Origin: Pelagomonas calceolata
Lineage: Eukaryota > Sar > Pelagophyceae > Pelagomonadales > Pelagomonadaceae
DNA length: 64,000 bases
Reading direction: 5' to 3'
Assembly (NCBI GenBank): GCA_918797485.1
Contig: CAKKNE010000005.1
Coordinates: forward strand, 5,224,732 to 5,288,731
Made by a program: the position numbers and the translations under genes. Positions 1 to 8,369 of the stretch are shown here, piece after piece. Every line of letters begins with the position of its first letter. Position 1 is the first letter of the stretch. Below the pieces are notes generated by a model that saw only the letters and a program-made list of their open reading frames with translations, was not told where the DNA came from and searched no databases.

Positions 1-1
1 G

Positions 2-328
2 AAGGCGCGCATCAACGTGCCGCGGACGACGGAGCCGACGGCGTGCCGCTTCCGCACCAAAGAAATAGCAGGCACGCATTACGACGTCATCTACAACATC
101 GACGACTTCACGTGGCGCGTCAAGCTCTTCAAGCCGCTGTTCAAGCATCCCGCCCAGGTCTACGCCTTCGACGGGCTGCCCTACTGGGAGGTCGACGGGC
201 GCTGGGAGCACGACCGCTCCTTCTCTCCGGACCGGCCCGACGAGTTCATCCACATCAGCAAGTGGAGTTTAGATCCGTGCGAAAATTGCATCCCCCAAAA
301 AGACTGGCCGGAGAACCGGAGGCCGTAG
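2..328 (+). CDS. 3' end of an unrecognised protein (partial)
   Basis: The frame is open from the window edge and ends at TAG 326-328, leaving about 108 residues. The piece is rich in aromatic and charged residues (for example YWEVDGRWEHDRSF and FIHISKWSLDPCENC) and has no low-complexity tract, so it reads as the C-terminal part of a folded domain. I do not recognise the family. The true start lies outside the window; the ATG at 17 is in frame but is probably internal, because coding-like sequence continues upstream of it. Confidence 0.6.
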   Translation, partial: KARINVPRTTEPTACRFRTKEIAGTHYDVIYNIDDFTWRVKLFKPLFKHPAQVYAFDGLPYWEVDGRWEHDRSFSPDRPDEFIHISKWSLDPCENCIPQKDWPENRRP

Positions 329-436
329 TAAGGCCCTGTTTGTTGTCTTAGCTTCCTCGAGAGAGAGTTGGAGAACAATTGCGCGCGTCGATGGTGTGCG
401 CCAGCGGCTGAAATGCGGTCGCGCCGCCGAGTGCGC

Positions 437-460
437 GCTAGCGTGCTTTAAGACACTAGC
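437..460 (-). promoter_or_regulatory. GCTAG palindromic element, strong copy 1
   Basis: Reads on the minus strand as GCTAGTGTCTTA, AAGCA, CGCTAGC. It lies 82 bp upstream of the SET gene ATG (542). It belongs to the repeated upstream motif described in the findings. Confidence 0.6.
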
Positions 461-541
461 AAATTCGTATTCGTGTGCGGACGGACGGACGTAGACGACG
501 CACGGAGGCGCACGGGGCTGCATAGAAGCAGGAGAGGCATA

Positions 542-1753
542 ATGACAACAACTGATCCGGCGGACGGGGCAGCCCAGGAATTTTTGGATTGGCTACAAAA
601 CCATGGCGCCGACACGAGTCGGCTACGGTGGCCCGTCACCGACGGCAACGGAAGGAAGGCCGTCGCCACGCAGGATATAGGGGAAAACGACTACGCGCTG
701 CGCGTGCCCGAGGCACTCATGATGTCGCCGTCCAAAGCTTTGAAGAGTGAGATCGGGGAAGCGTGCGACCGGCACGGGCTGCGGGGCGACGTGCTCCTGG
801 CCACATTTGTGGTCTTTGAGCTGCGGAAGGGTTCGAAAAGTTTCTGGGCGCCCTATCTACAAATGCTGCCGCCACCGGAGACGTGCTGCGACTGGTCCAC
901 TGACGAACTGGAAAGGTTGCATGATCCGGAGCTCCAAGAGAGGGCCGAATCTAGGGAAAGATGGGTCCGCGACTTGTACGATAGGTATTACACCCAAACT
1001 CTGATTGTGAGGTACCCTGACTTATTTCCCGCGTCATTCTTCACATATGAAAGATTCCGCTTTGCCTGGTTCGTGGTCCAATCTCGAGCGTTCGGGAGAA
1101 AATTGAGGGAGACGGCTTTAGTGCCATTGGCCGACTGCCTGAACCATTCCCACTCCGTTCAATGCTCCTACCGGTTAGTTGATAGGTGCTTCGAGCTCTT
1201 CCCCACGCGAGACGGCGAGTACGTCCAAGGTCTTGAATTACTCAATTCCTACGGCCCCTGCCCGAACTCGAAACTTTTACTGGACTACGGCTTCTCGATC
1301 TTGGATAATCCCCACGACACGGTGCGCCTGGGGCTCGAGTTGCGACCTCCTACCGACGACGCGCTCGTCGACCGGCGGCGGGCGTTGCTTCGACGGGGCA
1401 ACTGCTCGCCCTACCCGACCTTCCAATTGCGGCGGGGCGAGGCGCCCGTCGACGCGCTGGCCTTTCTGAGGGTCGCGCTGGCGCCGGCGGACGTGCTTTC
1501 CACGAGAGAGGCGCTGCCCGAGGGGGACGACGTCCTCGGCGTCTTGGACGACGAAGAGAAAGTGGTAGCGTACCTCGACGGTTTATTGGCGACGGTCGGC
1601 GACGACTGCGGCCCGCCGCGGGCCGACGACGACGCCGCGCTCGCGGCTTCCCCGGCGCCGCGGGTCGTCTTCGCGCTGCGCTACCGCGCGACGCGGCGCG
1701 CGATCGTCGATTCTTGTAGAGCGGCGCTGCGCAACCTGAGTAGTAGTGTATAA
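542..1753 (+). CDS. SET-domain lysine methyltransferase, Rubisco LSMT/SETD3-like
   Basis: A 403-residue protein in one exon. The ATG at 542 is preferred over an in-frame upstream ATG at 473, which would add a basic, unconserved leader. The family signature is clear: a split SET domain with a motif near residue 208 (LVPLADCLNH), which in this family contributes to the S-adenosylmethionine site, and a second near residue 237 (LLNSYGPCPNSKLLLDYGF), which carries the catalytic-type tyrosine. The C-terminal ~130 residues correspond in position to the Rubisco LSMT substrate-binding domain. Members methylate lysine or histidine on non-histone proteins; the substrate here is unknown. There is no obvious plastid leader, so a cytosolic or nuclear enzyme is more likely. 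Confidence 0.85.
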   Translation: MTTTDPADGAAQEFLDWLQNHGADTSRLRWPVTDGNGRKAVATQDIGENDYALRVPEALMMSPSKALKSEIGEACDRHGLRGDVLLATFVVFELRKGSKSFWAPYLQMLPPPETCCDWSTDELERLHDPELQERAESRERWVRDLYDRYYTQTLIVRYPDLFPASFFTYERFRFAWFVVQSRAFGRKLRETALVPLADCLNHSHSVQCSYRLVDRCFELFPTRDGEYVQGLELLNSYGPCPNSKLLLDYGFSILDNPHDTVRLGLELRPPTDDALVDRRRALLRRGNCSPYPTFQLRRGEAPVDALAFLRVALAPADVLSTREALPEGDDVLGVLDDEEKVVAYLDGLLATVGDDCGPPRADDDAALAASPAPRVVFALRYRATRRAIVDSCRAALRNLSSSV

Positions 1754-2145
1754 CTTTTGTTGAATTTTAGTCTCTGGTTTGTGGCGCGTCGCACCGCCGG
1801 CCGTGGGTGGAACTGTCCCGGATCAAACGGTACTCGTCCAAACGGCGCCCGACGCCACGCTGGGGCTGTGCTGACCGAACGGTACCCGTCGTGCCGACCC
1901 TAGCAGCAGCATCTCTAGAGCGGTTGGCGGCCACTCGATTCATCGCGCCCTGCGAAAATTTCAGCGTGCCTTGACCGCATGCGCGCGGAGGGAAAGGACT
2001 GGTTTGTTACATTGCGGCAGCCCTAGGTGCCACGGGACGCAGCCCCGGGCGGCGCCAGCGGAGTTGCCAGCAGAGCCCCACCAGGAGCACATAGACGACC
2101 AGCTGAGCCTAGTGAGCTTGGCGCAACGCCGCCGCGCCCACAACG
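1754..2145. other. Intergenic, SET gene to SGNH gene
   Basis: 392 bp, moderately GC-rich, between two plus-strand genes. It must hold the SET gene 3' end and the SGNH promoter. I see no tRNA, no copy of the GCTAG element and no convincing small gene. Confidence 0.5.
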
Positions 2146-4467
2146 ATGAGGCGCCGCCTCGCCCTGCTCCTCTTGGTGAAGCATGTCGCGGCCTTCGAGC
2201 GCATCGCCTGCCTCGGCGACAGTATTGTGCGAGGCGACACGAAGCACGAGGAGGAAGACGAGTGGGAAGATGGGAAGTTCGATCGAGGTAACTACCCGGC
2301 CATCCTCGAAGATTTAATTGATGGTTCAACGACGTGTGCCAACTTCGGGGCTTCTGGCGTGTGTGTGGACCCCGATGCGAAGTTCTACCTGAACTCAGAT
2401 AGATTTGACGCGGCGATCGACTTTGATCCGGACCTCGTAGTCATCATGATCGGCGTGAACGACGCGAAGGAGAAGTTGAATATCGGTGATTATGAAGATG
2501 GTTATGAACAAATACTCTCGAAGATGGAGGACAAGATGAAGAACCTGCAGGAAATTTATATTGTCATACCCTTTAACATTATTGGTACGTGTTGCGACAT
2601 CGACATGGAGCGCTACAATGATGAAGTTTCGGTGGCTACCTTGAATTTTTGTTTGAGTCAACAGCCGTCCTACAAGGGCATTCCCATCACATGTCTGGAC
2701 ATCCGCGACGAATGGAACGCGCGGACGGGGTGTGGTACTTGTGCTCATGATGGAGGCGGGGATGCTTGTAGTGGATATTCTACGCGAGATGATGACAGTG
2801 TGACTGGAACGTGCTGGTCGTACTACGATCCGGATGATGGTATTCATACTGATGATACGGGGTCGCAGTTGCTAGCCGAACTCATCTACGAGGCACTGCC
2901 GAACATGCCCTCGCGCGCGCCGACGCCGTCGCCGCCGCCCTCTTCTCAACCTACGTACGCGCCCGTGCCGTTCCCTACGCCGCGGCCTACGAAAGTACCA
3001 AAACCCCAGCCGACGCGGATGCCGACTGCCGTGCCCTCTCCCGCGCCGGTTTATCAGCCGTCGCCGTCGCCCTCGGGACGCCCCATCCCGGCGCCGACCG
3101 TGACGCCCGGCGAGCCTTCAGCAAAGCCGACGCCGAGCCCGTCACCGGCGCCGTCGCCGCGGCCGACGCCGCGGCCCTCGCTCCGGCCGACGGGTGCGCC
3201 GTCGCCGAAACCTTCACTAAATCCGACGGTCACGCCGGGCAACCCAACGGCCGCGCCGTTCCCGGCGCCCTCGCTCAAGCCCACCTCTCCAAAGACGACG
3301 GCGAGCCCCACTTTTGTGGAGATTGCCACGGGCACGCTGACCCTCCAAGGGATTGATTCCGCTACGGCTCTCCAGCAGAAGGATGCCATCGCCGCGTCCA
3401 TCGCGGCGCTCTTCGAGGGCGACCGCGTCTCCGTCACGATCTTGGTGTTAGAAAGGCGACGGCTCCAAGCGACGGATCAGGCCGTCGTCATATTCACGGT
3501 GACGGCGCCGCTCTCCGCGCAAGCCATCTCCACAACATTAACAGAGGCCCAGGCCAGCGGCGCGCTGGACGCTAATCTTAAAGCGCAGGGCGTCGACGCC
3601 ACGGCCGCTTCCGTCGCCATGGACGGCGCCCAGGACGACTCCAAGGACTCGCCTTCAACCGCCGGCGCGGACATGAACATCGTGCTGGCGATCTGCTTCA
3701 TCTGCGTCGGGCTGGTGGGCGCGACGGGCGTCCTCATGTACTGGCGGGGGATGAAGCGGAAGCGCGCCGCGCAACCCTACAAAAACGCCAAGGCGTTGCC
3801 GGATGCGTCGTCGCCCTTTAAGAACCCGAAGAGCCCGTCGCCGCGTGATGGGGAAAGAGTCGCTTTACGTTCTGGTCTGGCGGCGACGGTCGACGTCGAG
3901 GGGTTGGACGTCATGGAGACGACGGTGGCCGTGTCCCAATCCACGATCACGACCAGCGACATGGACCAACTAGATCAATTGACCGATGCGCTGGAGCCGC
4001 CTAACGCGCCGCCGATGTCACCGCAGCAGCGGCCTTTCCACTCGCCTTCCCAGAAGGCCCGCAAACATCGACCCGCAGAAGCGCCCTCGGAGCTTGAGCT
4101 GCCGTCGGGCCGCGACGCGACGCCCATCCCGGTCCGGCGGATCAAGCTCGGGCCGATCGGGCCGCCGCCGCCGCCGCCACCACCACCACCACCGCCGGAA
4201 CGGCCCTCGTTGTTGGCCTCAATATCGCAGAAGGCGTCCTTCTTTTTGTTGGGCGAGGCGTCCGAGTCCTCGTCGGACGCGGCCGAGGTGACGGTGACGT
4301 CGTCGCCGCCCGCGCCGCCGCCGCCGCCGTCGACCCCCGGGGGCACGTCCCTCAGCGCCGACACGAAGGGCCGCTGGGCCTGCCCGAAGTGCGCCATGGT
4401 CAACGCCGCGGGGACGGCGCTTTGCGCGTCGTGCGACGAGCCGCGGATCACTGGCTTGGCGCTCTAG
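2146..4467 (+). CDS. Membrane-anchored SGNH/GDSL hydrolase with cytosolic RanBP2-type zinc finger
   Basis: A 773-residue single-exon protein. Order: signal peptide (1-17); SGNH hydrolase (about 18-245) with block I GDS at 24-26, GVND at 103-106 and the D-x-x-H pair D231/H234; a Pro/Ser/Thr stalk with many P-T-P-S-P units (about 255-385); a small domain (about 390-500); one transmembrane segment (about 510-533) followed by a basic stop-transfer; a low-complexity cytosolic tail with a polyproline run; and a C-terminal RanBP2-type finger (about 742-766) with a WxCxxC...CxxC arrangement. The catalytic residues expected for ester or acyl hydrolysis outside the cell are present. SGNH ectodomains on Pro-rich stalks are common in stramenopiles; the C-terminal finger is the odd part. 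Family assignment is firm, substrate unknown. Confidence 0.85.
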   Translation: MRRRLALLLLVKHVAAFERIACLGDSIVRGDTKHEEEDEWEDGKFDRGNYPAILEDLIDGSTTCANFGASGVCVDPDAKFYLNSDRFDAAIDFDPDLVVIMIGVNDAKEKLNIGDYEDGYEQILSKMEDKMKNLQEIYIVIPFNIIGTCCDIDMERYNDEVSVATLNFCLSQQPSYKGIPITCLDIRDEWNARTGCGTCAHDGGGDACSGYSTRDDDSVTGTCWSYYDPDDGIHTDDTGSQLLAELIYEALPNMPSRAPTPSPPPSSQPTYAPVPFPTPRPTKVPKPQPTRMPTAVPSPAPVYQPSPSPSGRPIPAPTVTPGEPSAKPTPSPSPAPSPRPTPRPSLRPTGAPSPKPSLNPTVTPGNPTAAPFPAPSLKPTSPKTTASPTFVEIATGTLTLQGIDSATALQQKDAIAASIAALFEGDRVSVTILVLERRRLQATDQAVVIFTVTAPLSAQAISTTLTEAQASGALDANLKAQGVDATAASVAMDGAQDDSKDSPSTAGADMNIVLAICFICVGLVGATGVLMYWRGMKRKRAAQPYKNAKALPDASSPFKNPKSPSPRDGERVALRSGLAATVDVEGLDVMETTVAVSQSTITTSDMDQLDQLTDALEPPNAPPMSPQQRPFHSPSQKARKHRPAEAPSELELPSGRDATPIPVRRIKLGPIGPPPPPPPPPPPPERPSLLASISQKASFFLLGEASESSSDAAEVTVTSSPPAPPPPPSTPGGTSLSADTKGRWACPKCAMVNAAGTALCASCDEPRITGLAL

Positions 4468-4544
4468 TCTTGCTTTTGGGTAATTAGTCACATACATACA
4501 ATGCCTAGCCTTTCGCGTCTTCTGCCGGTGGCGTCATGAAGCCG

Positions 4545-5084
4545 TCAGCCGCATATCCGTGTCCACTCCTCCTCGCCGATGCCGGGGTGAAATTCTGGTC
4601 GGAAGTCGTGCCAGTGCCACCGACTCGTGAGCCAGCAGCCCCGTTGTAATCTGAGTTCCCACCCGAGAGTGACATGGGCGTCGGACGCGTCTTCGAGGCG
4701 CACGCGTAAGAAGGCCTCGTCGTCCAGCACAAGAACGTCGTCGTCGAGGTCGGCGGTGTACTCTTCGCGGAGTAAAGCGTACTGGCCGTTGCCGAGGCCT
4801 TCGAAGGTCGACCCGCGCCGCTGCACGCCGGCCGGCGCGAAGTCGGGTGTACTGAAGCGGTGCAGGAATCGCTCGTCGCCGCTTCGCAACGCGCGGAGCG
4901 TAAGAGCGACCACGTCTACGGGTGTGAACGCGTCGGTTGGTGTCAGCCCGGTAGCCAGCAGTCGCCGGAAGTCGGCGTCTACATCATCGAGCTGTTTGGA
5001 GCTGTGTGACGAGCGCCGCTGCTGTCTTTGTGGCGGCAAATGAAGCGCTGCCGTTGCCACGAGAGAGATGATAGCAAAACGCAT
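4545..5084 (-). CDS. Conserved hypothetical protein with N-terminal leader (probably plastid or secreted)
   Basis: 179 residues, single exon. Residues 1-16 form a hydrophobic leader, followed by a basic, Gln/Arg-rich stretch typical of a transit region. The rest is an acidic alpha+beta domain that may be NTF2-like, since one part reads TPVDVVALTLRALRSGDERF and the C-terminus is a conserved-looking aromatic block (WELRLQRG, WHWHDFRPEFHPGIGEEEW). No catalytic motif is visible. The gene is divergent from the plastid FKBP gene, with 210 bp between the starts, and convergent with the SGNH gene (77 bp). Function unknown. Confidence 0.6.
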   Translation of the reverse strand: MRFAIISLVATAALHLPPQRQQRRSSHSSKQLDDVDADFRRLLATGLTPTDAFTPVDVVALTLRALRSGDERFLHRFSTPDFAPAGVQRRGSTFEGLGNGQYALLREEYTADLDDDVLVLDDEAFLRVRLEDASDAHVTLGWELRLQRGCWLTSRWHWHDFRPEFHPGIGEEEWTRICG

Positions 5085-5294
5085 GCTCGTGCCGTTCCAG
5101 GACGATTCATGCGGCCATTTGCAGCATGAGAGCTGCTTTGCAGCACTGAGAGCCCTGCCTGTTTGAAGCGCCTGGAAGCAGCCTAAGCGCTTTTTAAGAC
5201 GCGACTGGCATTGGTTTGCATACGTTTGGACTCAACACAAGGACGGCTGGGCAAGAACGCGCGGACTTGCGCACTCTAAGGCACTGATCAAGCC

Positions 5295-5963
5295 ATGCAC
5301 CGCCTCGCGCTGCTCCTGTGCACTGCCGCGACGACGAGCGCACTCCGCCTCGTCGGCCGGCGCGCAGCCGTCAGCGCGGCAACCGGTGCAGCTGTAGCGC
5401 TGCCGAAGCAAGTTCTTGCGAAATGCACGGACATCGAGTCGTGTCGCGAGGTCGGCGACGCTAAAGTTGCTGCTCAAGAGGCTGCAAATCCAGTGATAAA
5501 CCTGGGCAACGGCGTACGATACAAACGTGTCAAGGAAGGTGCCGGTGCCACGGTCTCGGGCAATGATGTCGTGGACGTGGCATATTCGATCTCGACGGCG
5601 GGCGGCTCCTACATGTATTCACGCGGCTTTGGGTTCGAGAAGGACTCAGACGGCGTGGTTGATGCTGGAGATTTTTTGCGAGTGCGACTCGGCAATCAAG
5701 ACGTCCCGAAAGGGATAGAGCTCGCTCTGCGCGGAATGAAGAAGGGTGAGAAGCGACGCGTCGAATTACCACCTGGTCCGGTGACGGGATTTGAAACGTC
5801 GGAATGGAAGCCTGCTCCGACGACGCGGCGCGGCAAGGCGCAGATTGTCGCCTACAAAAATCTGATCAACGGCAACGGCTCGTCGCAGCCGCCATTTCCC
5901 GCCGTGACGGTGTGGGATATCGAGTGCCGGCGCGTTCGCGGGGCGAGGGGTGGGGAGCGGTAA
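5295..5963 (+). CDS. FKBP-type peptidyl-prolyl isomerase, predicted thylakoid lumen
   Basis: 222 residues in one exon. The N-terminus shows three targeting parts: a signal peptide (about 1-15), a short basic region, then twin arginines and an Ala-rich stretch (GRRAAVSAATGAAVALP) ending near residue 42, which resembles a Tat-type lumen signal. The FKBP core runs from about residue 75 to 215; recognisable parts are the early strand (VKEGAGATVSGNDVVDVAYS), VPKGIELALRGMKKGEKRRVELP, and a C-terminal strand at WDIEC. Plastid FKBPs of this group catalyse prolyl cis-trans isomerisation or act as assembly factors. Several active-site aromatics of canonical FKBP12 are not obvious, as is common in lumenal members, so catalysis is uncertain. 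Confidence 0.8.
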   Translation: MHRLALLLCTAATTSALRLVGRRAAVSAATGAAVALPKQVLAKCTDIESCREVGDAKVAAQEAANPVINLGNGVRYKRVKEGAGATVSGNDVVDVAYSISTAGGSYMYSRGFGFEKDSDGVVDAGDFLRVRLGNQDVPKGIELALRGMKKGEKRRVELPPGPVTGFETSEWKPAPTTRRGKAQIVAYKNLINGNGSSQPPFPAVTVWDIECRRVRGARGGER

Positions 5964-6058
5964 CTTGTAATTGTTGCCTGTGTGTCGACCCCTTGTTCAT
6001 CTGATTGTCCCGTGATCCTCTCCTCTCGCGAGATATCTCGAGATCTGTCCAGCAAAAC

Positions 6059-6110
6059 AAAACGGGTTTTCCAGGTCAATTTTGCGCGAATTGCGCCACC
6101 GTATACGGCG
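6059..6110 (+). repeat. Dispersed AAAACGGGTTTTCCAG repeat, copy 1
   Basis: A ~50-bp segment starting AAAACGGGTTTTCCAG and ending in CGTATACGGC, closely resembled by 10532-10577. It lies 143 bp upstream of the small gene at 6253. Confidence 0.5.
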
Positions 6111-6252
6111 CAACGCCGTAAAATAGACAGGACAGACGCCGTGGCGTCTCCCAGCAACGTCGTGTAGTCGCGCTTCCACCTTTTAGCGCCTGCAAACAGG
6201 TTATAGTCCAATCCAGAGACCAGAGATCTTTTTGGTTTAAGCACCAAACACT

Positions 6253-6621
6253 ATGGTTCGCACCGAGCCGGTCCGCGAGAACCTGGCGAATCTCAAGCTC
6301 TCCTTTGGCGCGTCGCCTGGCCCGGTGGCAGTCCGTGTCCCGGTTGACGCGAGGACGTGACCTGGACGTCGTCGACCCGGACTCGACCGGTGGGAGTCGA
6401 CCGGTCTCCGCGCGCAGGTCGTACGGCCCACCCAGACGAAGAACGACTTCCTGCTCGCCTATCGCGGTGTTGCTATCGGCGACGACGTCGCCATCGACAA
6501 GGGCAAGAAGACGGGCCGGGTCGCGCAGATGCTGCGCAAGACGCGGCCGTCGCCCCCCTCCCCGCCGCGGTCGAAAAAACGCCAGGAGCCGTCCTGGGCC
6601 AGGATGGCGCCGCCGGCGTGA
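6253..6621 (+). CDS. Small basic hypothetical protein, two exons (tentative)
   Basis: Exon 1 6253-6342, intron 6343-6417 (GT..CGCAG), exon 2 6418-6621, giving 97 residues. Neither piece alone is a plausible gene: the ATG frame stops at 6355-6357, while the downstream frame carries convincing protein sequence (VVRPTQTKNDFLLAYRGV, IDKGKKTGRVAQMLRK) without its own ATG. Splicing at these sites is phase 0 and keeps the frame. The C-terminus is basic and Pro/Ser-rich. I do not recognise the family. It is convergent with the thioesterase gene (189 bp). The intron is an inference. Confidence 0.4.
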
Positions 6622-6718
6622 GCGATACGCCGTCGACGCGACGCACTCCGGAGCCGCGCCCAAGGCGCACCCGCACGCGTCGCGAATCCCTTATTTAATA
6701 ATGTTTTGCCCCACGTAT

Positions 6719-6776
6719 CTGCACCGCGCACGCCATCGATGCAGCAGTCTAGTGAGTGCTCTCGGAAAGCTCTGGG
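6719..6776 (+). repeat. Dispersed repeat, paired with 22961-23015
   Basis: Starts CTGCACCGC, contains a CGCCATCGATGC core, then GCAGTCTAGTG and GCTCTCGG, and ends in CTCTGG. The same order of blocks with scattered mismatches recurs at 22961-23015. Unknown element, intergenic in both places. Confidence 0.45.
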
Positions 6777-6810
6777 AGTATAACGCGAGAAAGACTTACA
6801 CAAGAAACGA

Positions 6811-7776
6811 TCATGGCTCGTCGCCATTCAAAAACCCCACCCACGCCTCGGACTCGATCGTGCTCTCGAGCATGTGGACGACGGTGCAAGGTCCCCCATC
6901 GTCGAAAAAAAACTCGAACCGCCGCGCGACGCGCGCGCCGTAGGCCGCCACCGACGAGGTCCACCGTAAAATCGAGCCCGGCTTCACTTCCCGTATATAC
7001 TCCACATCAAAGGCGTTCACGTGGCGGCACTTCCACTTGCCCTCCTGCCGCTCCGCGTCGATGGCGTGGAGGCGCGCGTCGTATAATATGTGCGCCCAGC
7101 GCGCGTTGTTGATGTGTCCTAAAGAGTCCGCGTCGGACTGGCGGACGACGTAGTCGCCGCCGCCGTCCGCGCCTTCGGCCCACGCGAGCGCGTCCATGGC
7201 GGCGCTGCCCGGAAATCTGTGTGGAAATCAAATTTTGGACCGTTCCTGTCACTGCATCTGCTCGATGGCGTGTAGATTCCACACGGCCGGAAACGGGTCG
7301 TCGCAGTCGTCCTCCGTGACCAGTTCTCGCAACCCGGCCGCCACCTTGTCGGGCAGCGGCTCCGGCCGCCCAGCCTTGACGTGCACGAAGACGCCGCGCG
7401 TCGTCGCGACCCTTTCTTTCTCGTTGGCGTCCCAGAAGTCGGAGGCAAAGGCCCAGCTCGTCGTGCCGACGCGCGTGCAGCGCGGTCTCACATCAATAGT
7501 GTCCACGGAATTGTGCAGCGCTTTATGGCTCCAGTCGAAGGCGACTCCGTGCTTTCGCAGGACCAATTGGTTGCGGCGCCACAGTTCCGCAAAGCCGTCG
7601 ACGTTCTCTGCTAATACGGTGGTAGCACCGTCGGACAGCGTGAGCGTGCGCGCGGCCCAGTCCCACGCTGCTGAAGTGTCGCCCCAGCAGAGCGTCGAGC
7701 GTAACACGGGTTTGCCATCGCTGCTGAGGCGGCGCCTGGCAGCCTGCGAGACGACACGACGCGCCGCGAATGCCAT
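6811..7776 (-). CDS. Two-domain hot-dog thioesterase (acyl-ACP/acyl-CoA type), mitochondrial or plastid
   Basis: Two exons: 7776-7295 and 7216-6811, with a 78-nt introner intron between; joined length 295 residues. The Arg/Ala-rich N-terminus lacking acidic residues (MAFAARRVVSQAARRRLSS) looks like an organelle presequence, most simply mitochondrial. The second half has the hot-dog helix signature DADSLGHINNARWAHILYD, where the family's D-x-x-x-H-x-N group binds the thioester; the first half holds a less conserved partner domain. This tandem layout is that of acyl-ACP and long-chain acyl thioesterases, which release free fatty acids. Splicing as given (phase 2) joins Asp-Pro to FPGSAAM in frame. 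Chain-length preference cannot be read from sequence. Divergent from the DnaJ gene. Confidence 0.75.
7217..7294 (-). mobile_element. Introner-derived intron in thioesterase gene
   Basis: On the minus strand it begins GTTTCCGG, continues CCGTGTGGAATC and ends GATTTCCACACAG, followed by ATTTCCGG. The two 8-mers at the borders differ at one base, so this is a target duplication. The ends are inverted repeats. The 5' GT is the first base pair of the duplication; the 3' AG belongs to the repeat. Confidence 0.8.
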
Positions 7777-8369
7777 TGCTGGAATGGCTCTTGAATCGCT
7801 CTCGCAGCGATGCTACCGGGAGTAATGAGGTCCCAATCAGGTGCTGGGACGACGCGTCGGCGTCGTTTTAGCAGCGTATCTCACAGAGAGCAGGTGGCTC
7901 TCTGTAGCTGTTCGAGCCTTACGCGTTTCTGCCACGCAGAATTTTTGTGGACAGTACCTTGTGAGGTTCTCGCGGCCTAGAGAAACGAGCTGTATTGCAG
8001 CGAGCGTCGACGGGTGTAGCACTAACGCCTGCCCATGCAGCATGCAAAACAGGTTTGTTGCCGGGAGTGTTGGCCAGCACGTTTCGAGAGCGGTCCGGTG
8101 GGTTGCAAAGCAACTCCAAAGCGGCGAAAACAGGGGTGGTGAGCTCAGTACTATCGTGCGGGATCAGGAAAACAGGTCCCCTCCATCTCACCACTTTAGA
8201 GCAGGCTGGCAAGCCGTGTGCGGCCGCATCGATCACGAAGTTGGCGTGGCGACGCCAGATTACTCTGCCTTGCTGCTGCCGTCACGAAAAACCGGCGCGC
8301 TGGCCGTACAGACACGCTAGCGCGCTGCAGCACGAGCACTAAATTTGAGCACAACCCTACGTTGACAAA
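7777..8369. other. Divergent intergenic region, thioesterase/DnaJ
   Basis: 593 bp between divergent start codons. Only fragments of the GCTAG motif are seen (ACACGCTAGC near 8312). No RNA gene or small ORF stands out. Confidence 0.4.

Noticed and set aside
4159-4200. Run of CCG/CCA triplets as a disease-like expansion or frameshift site
   Set aside because: It encodes a simple polyproline in a disordered tail of the SGNH protein, and the frame continues normally.
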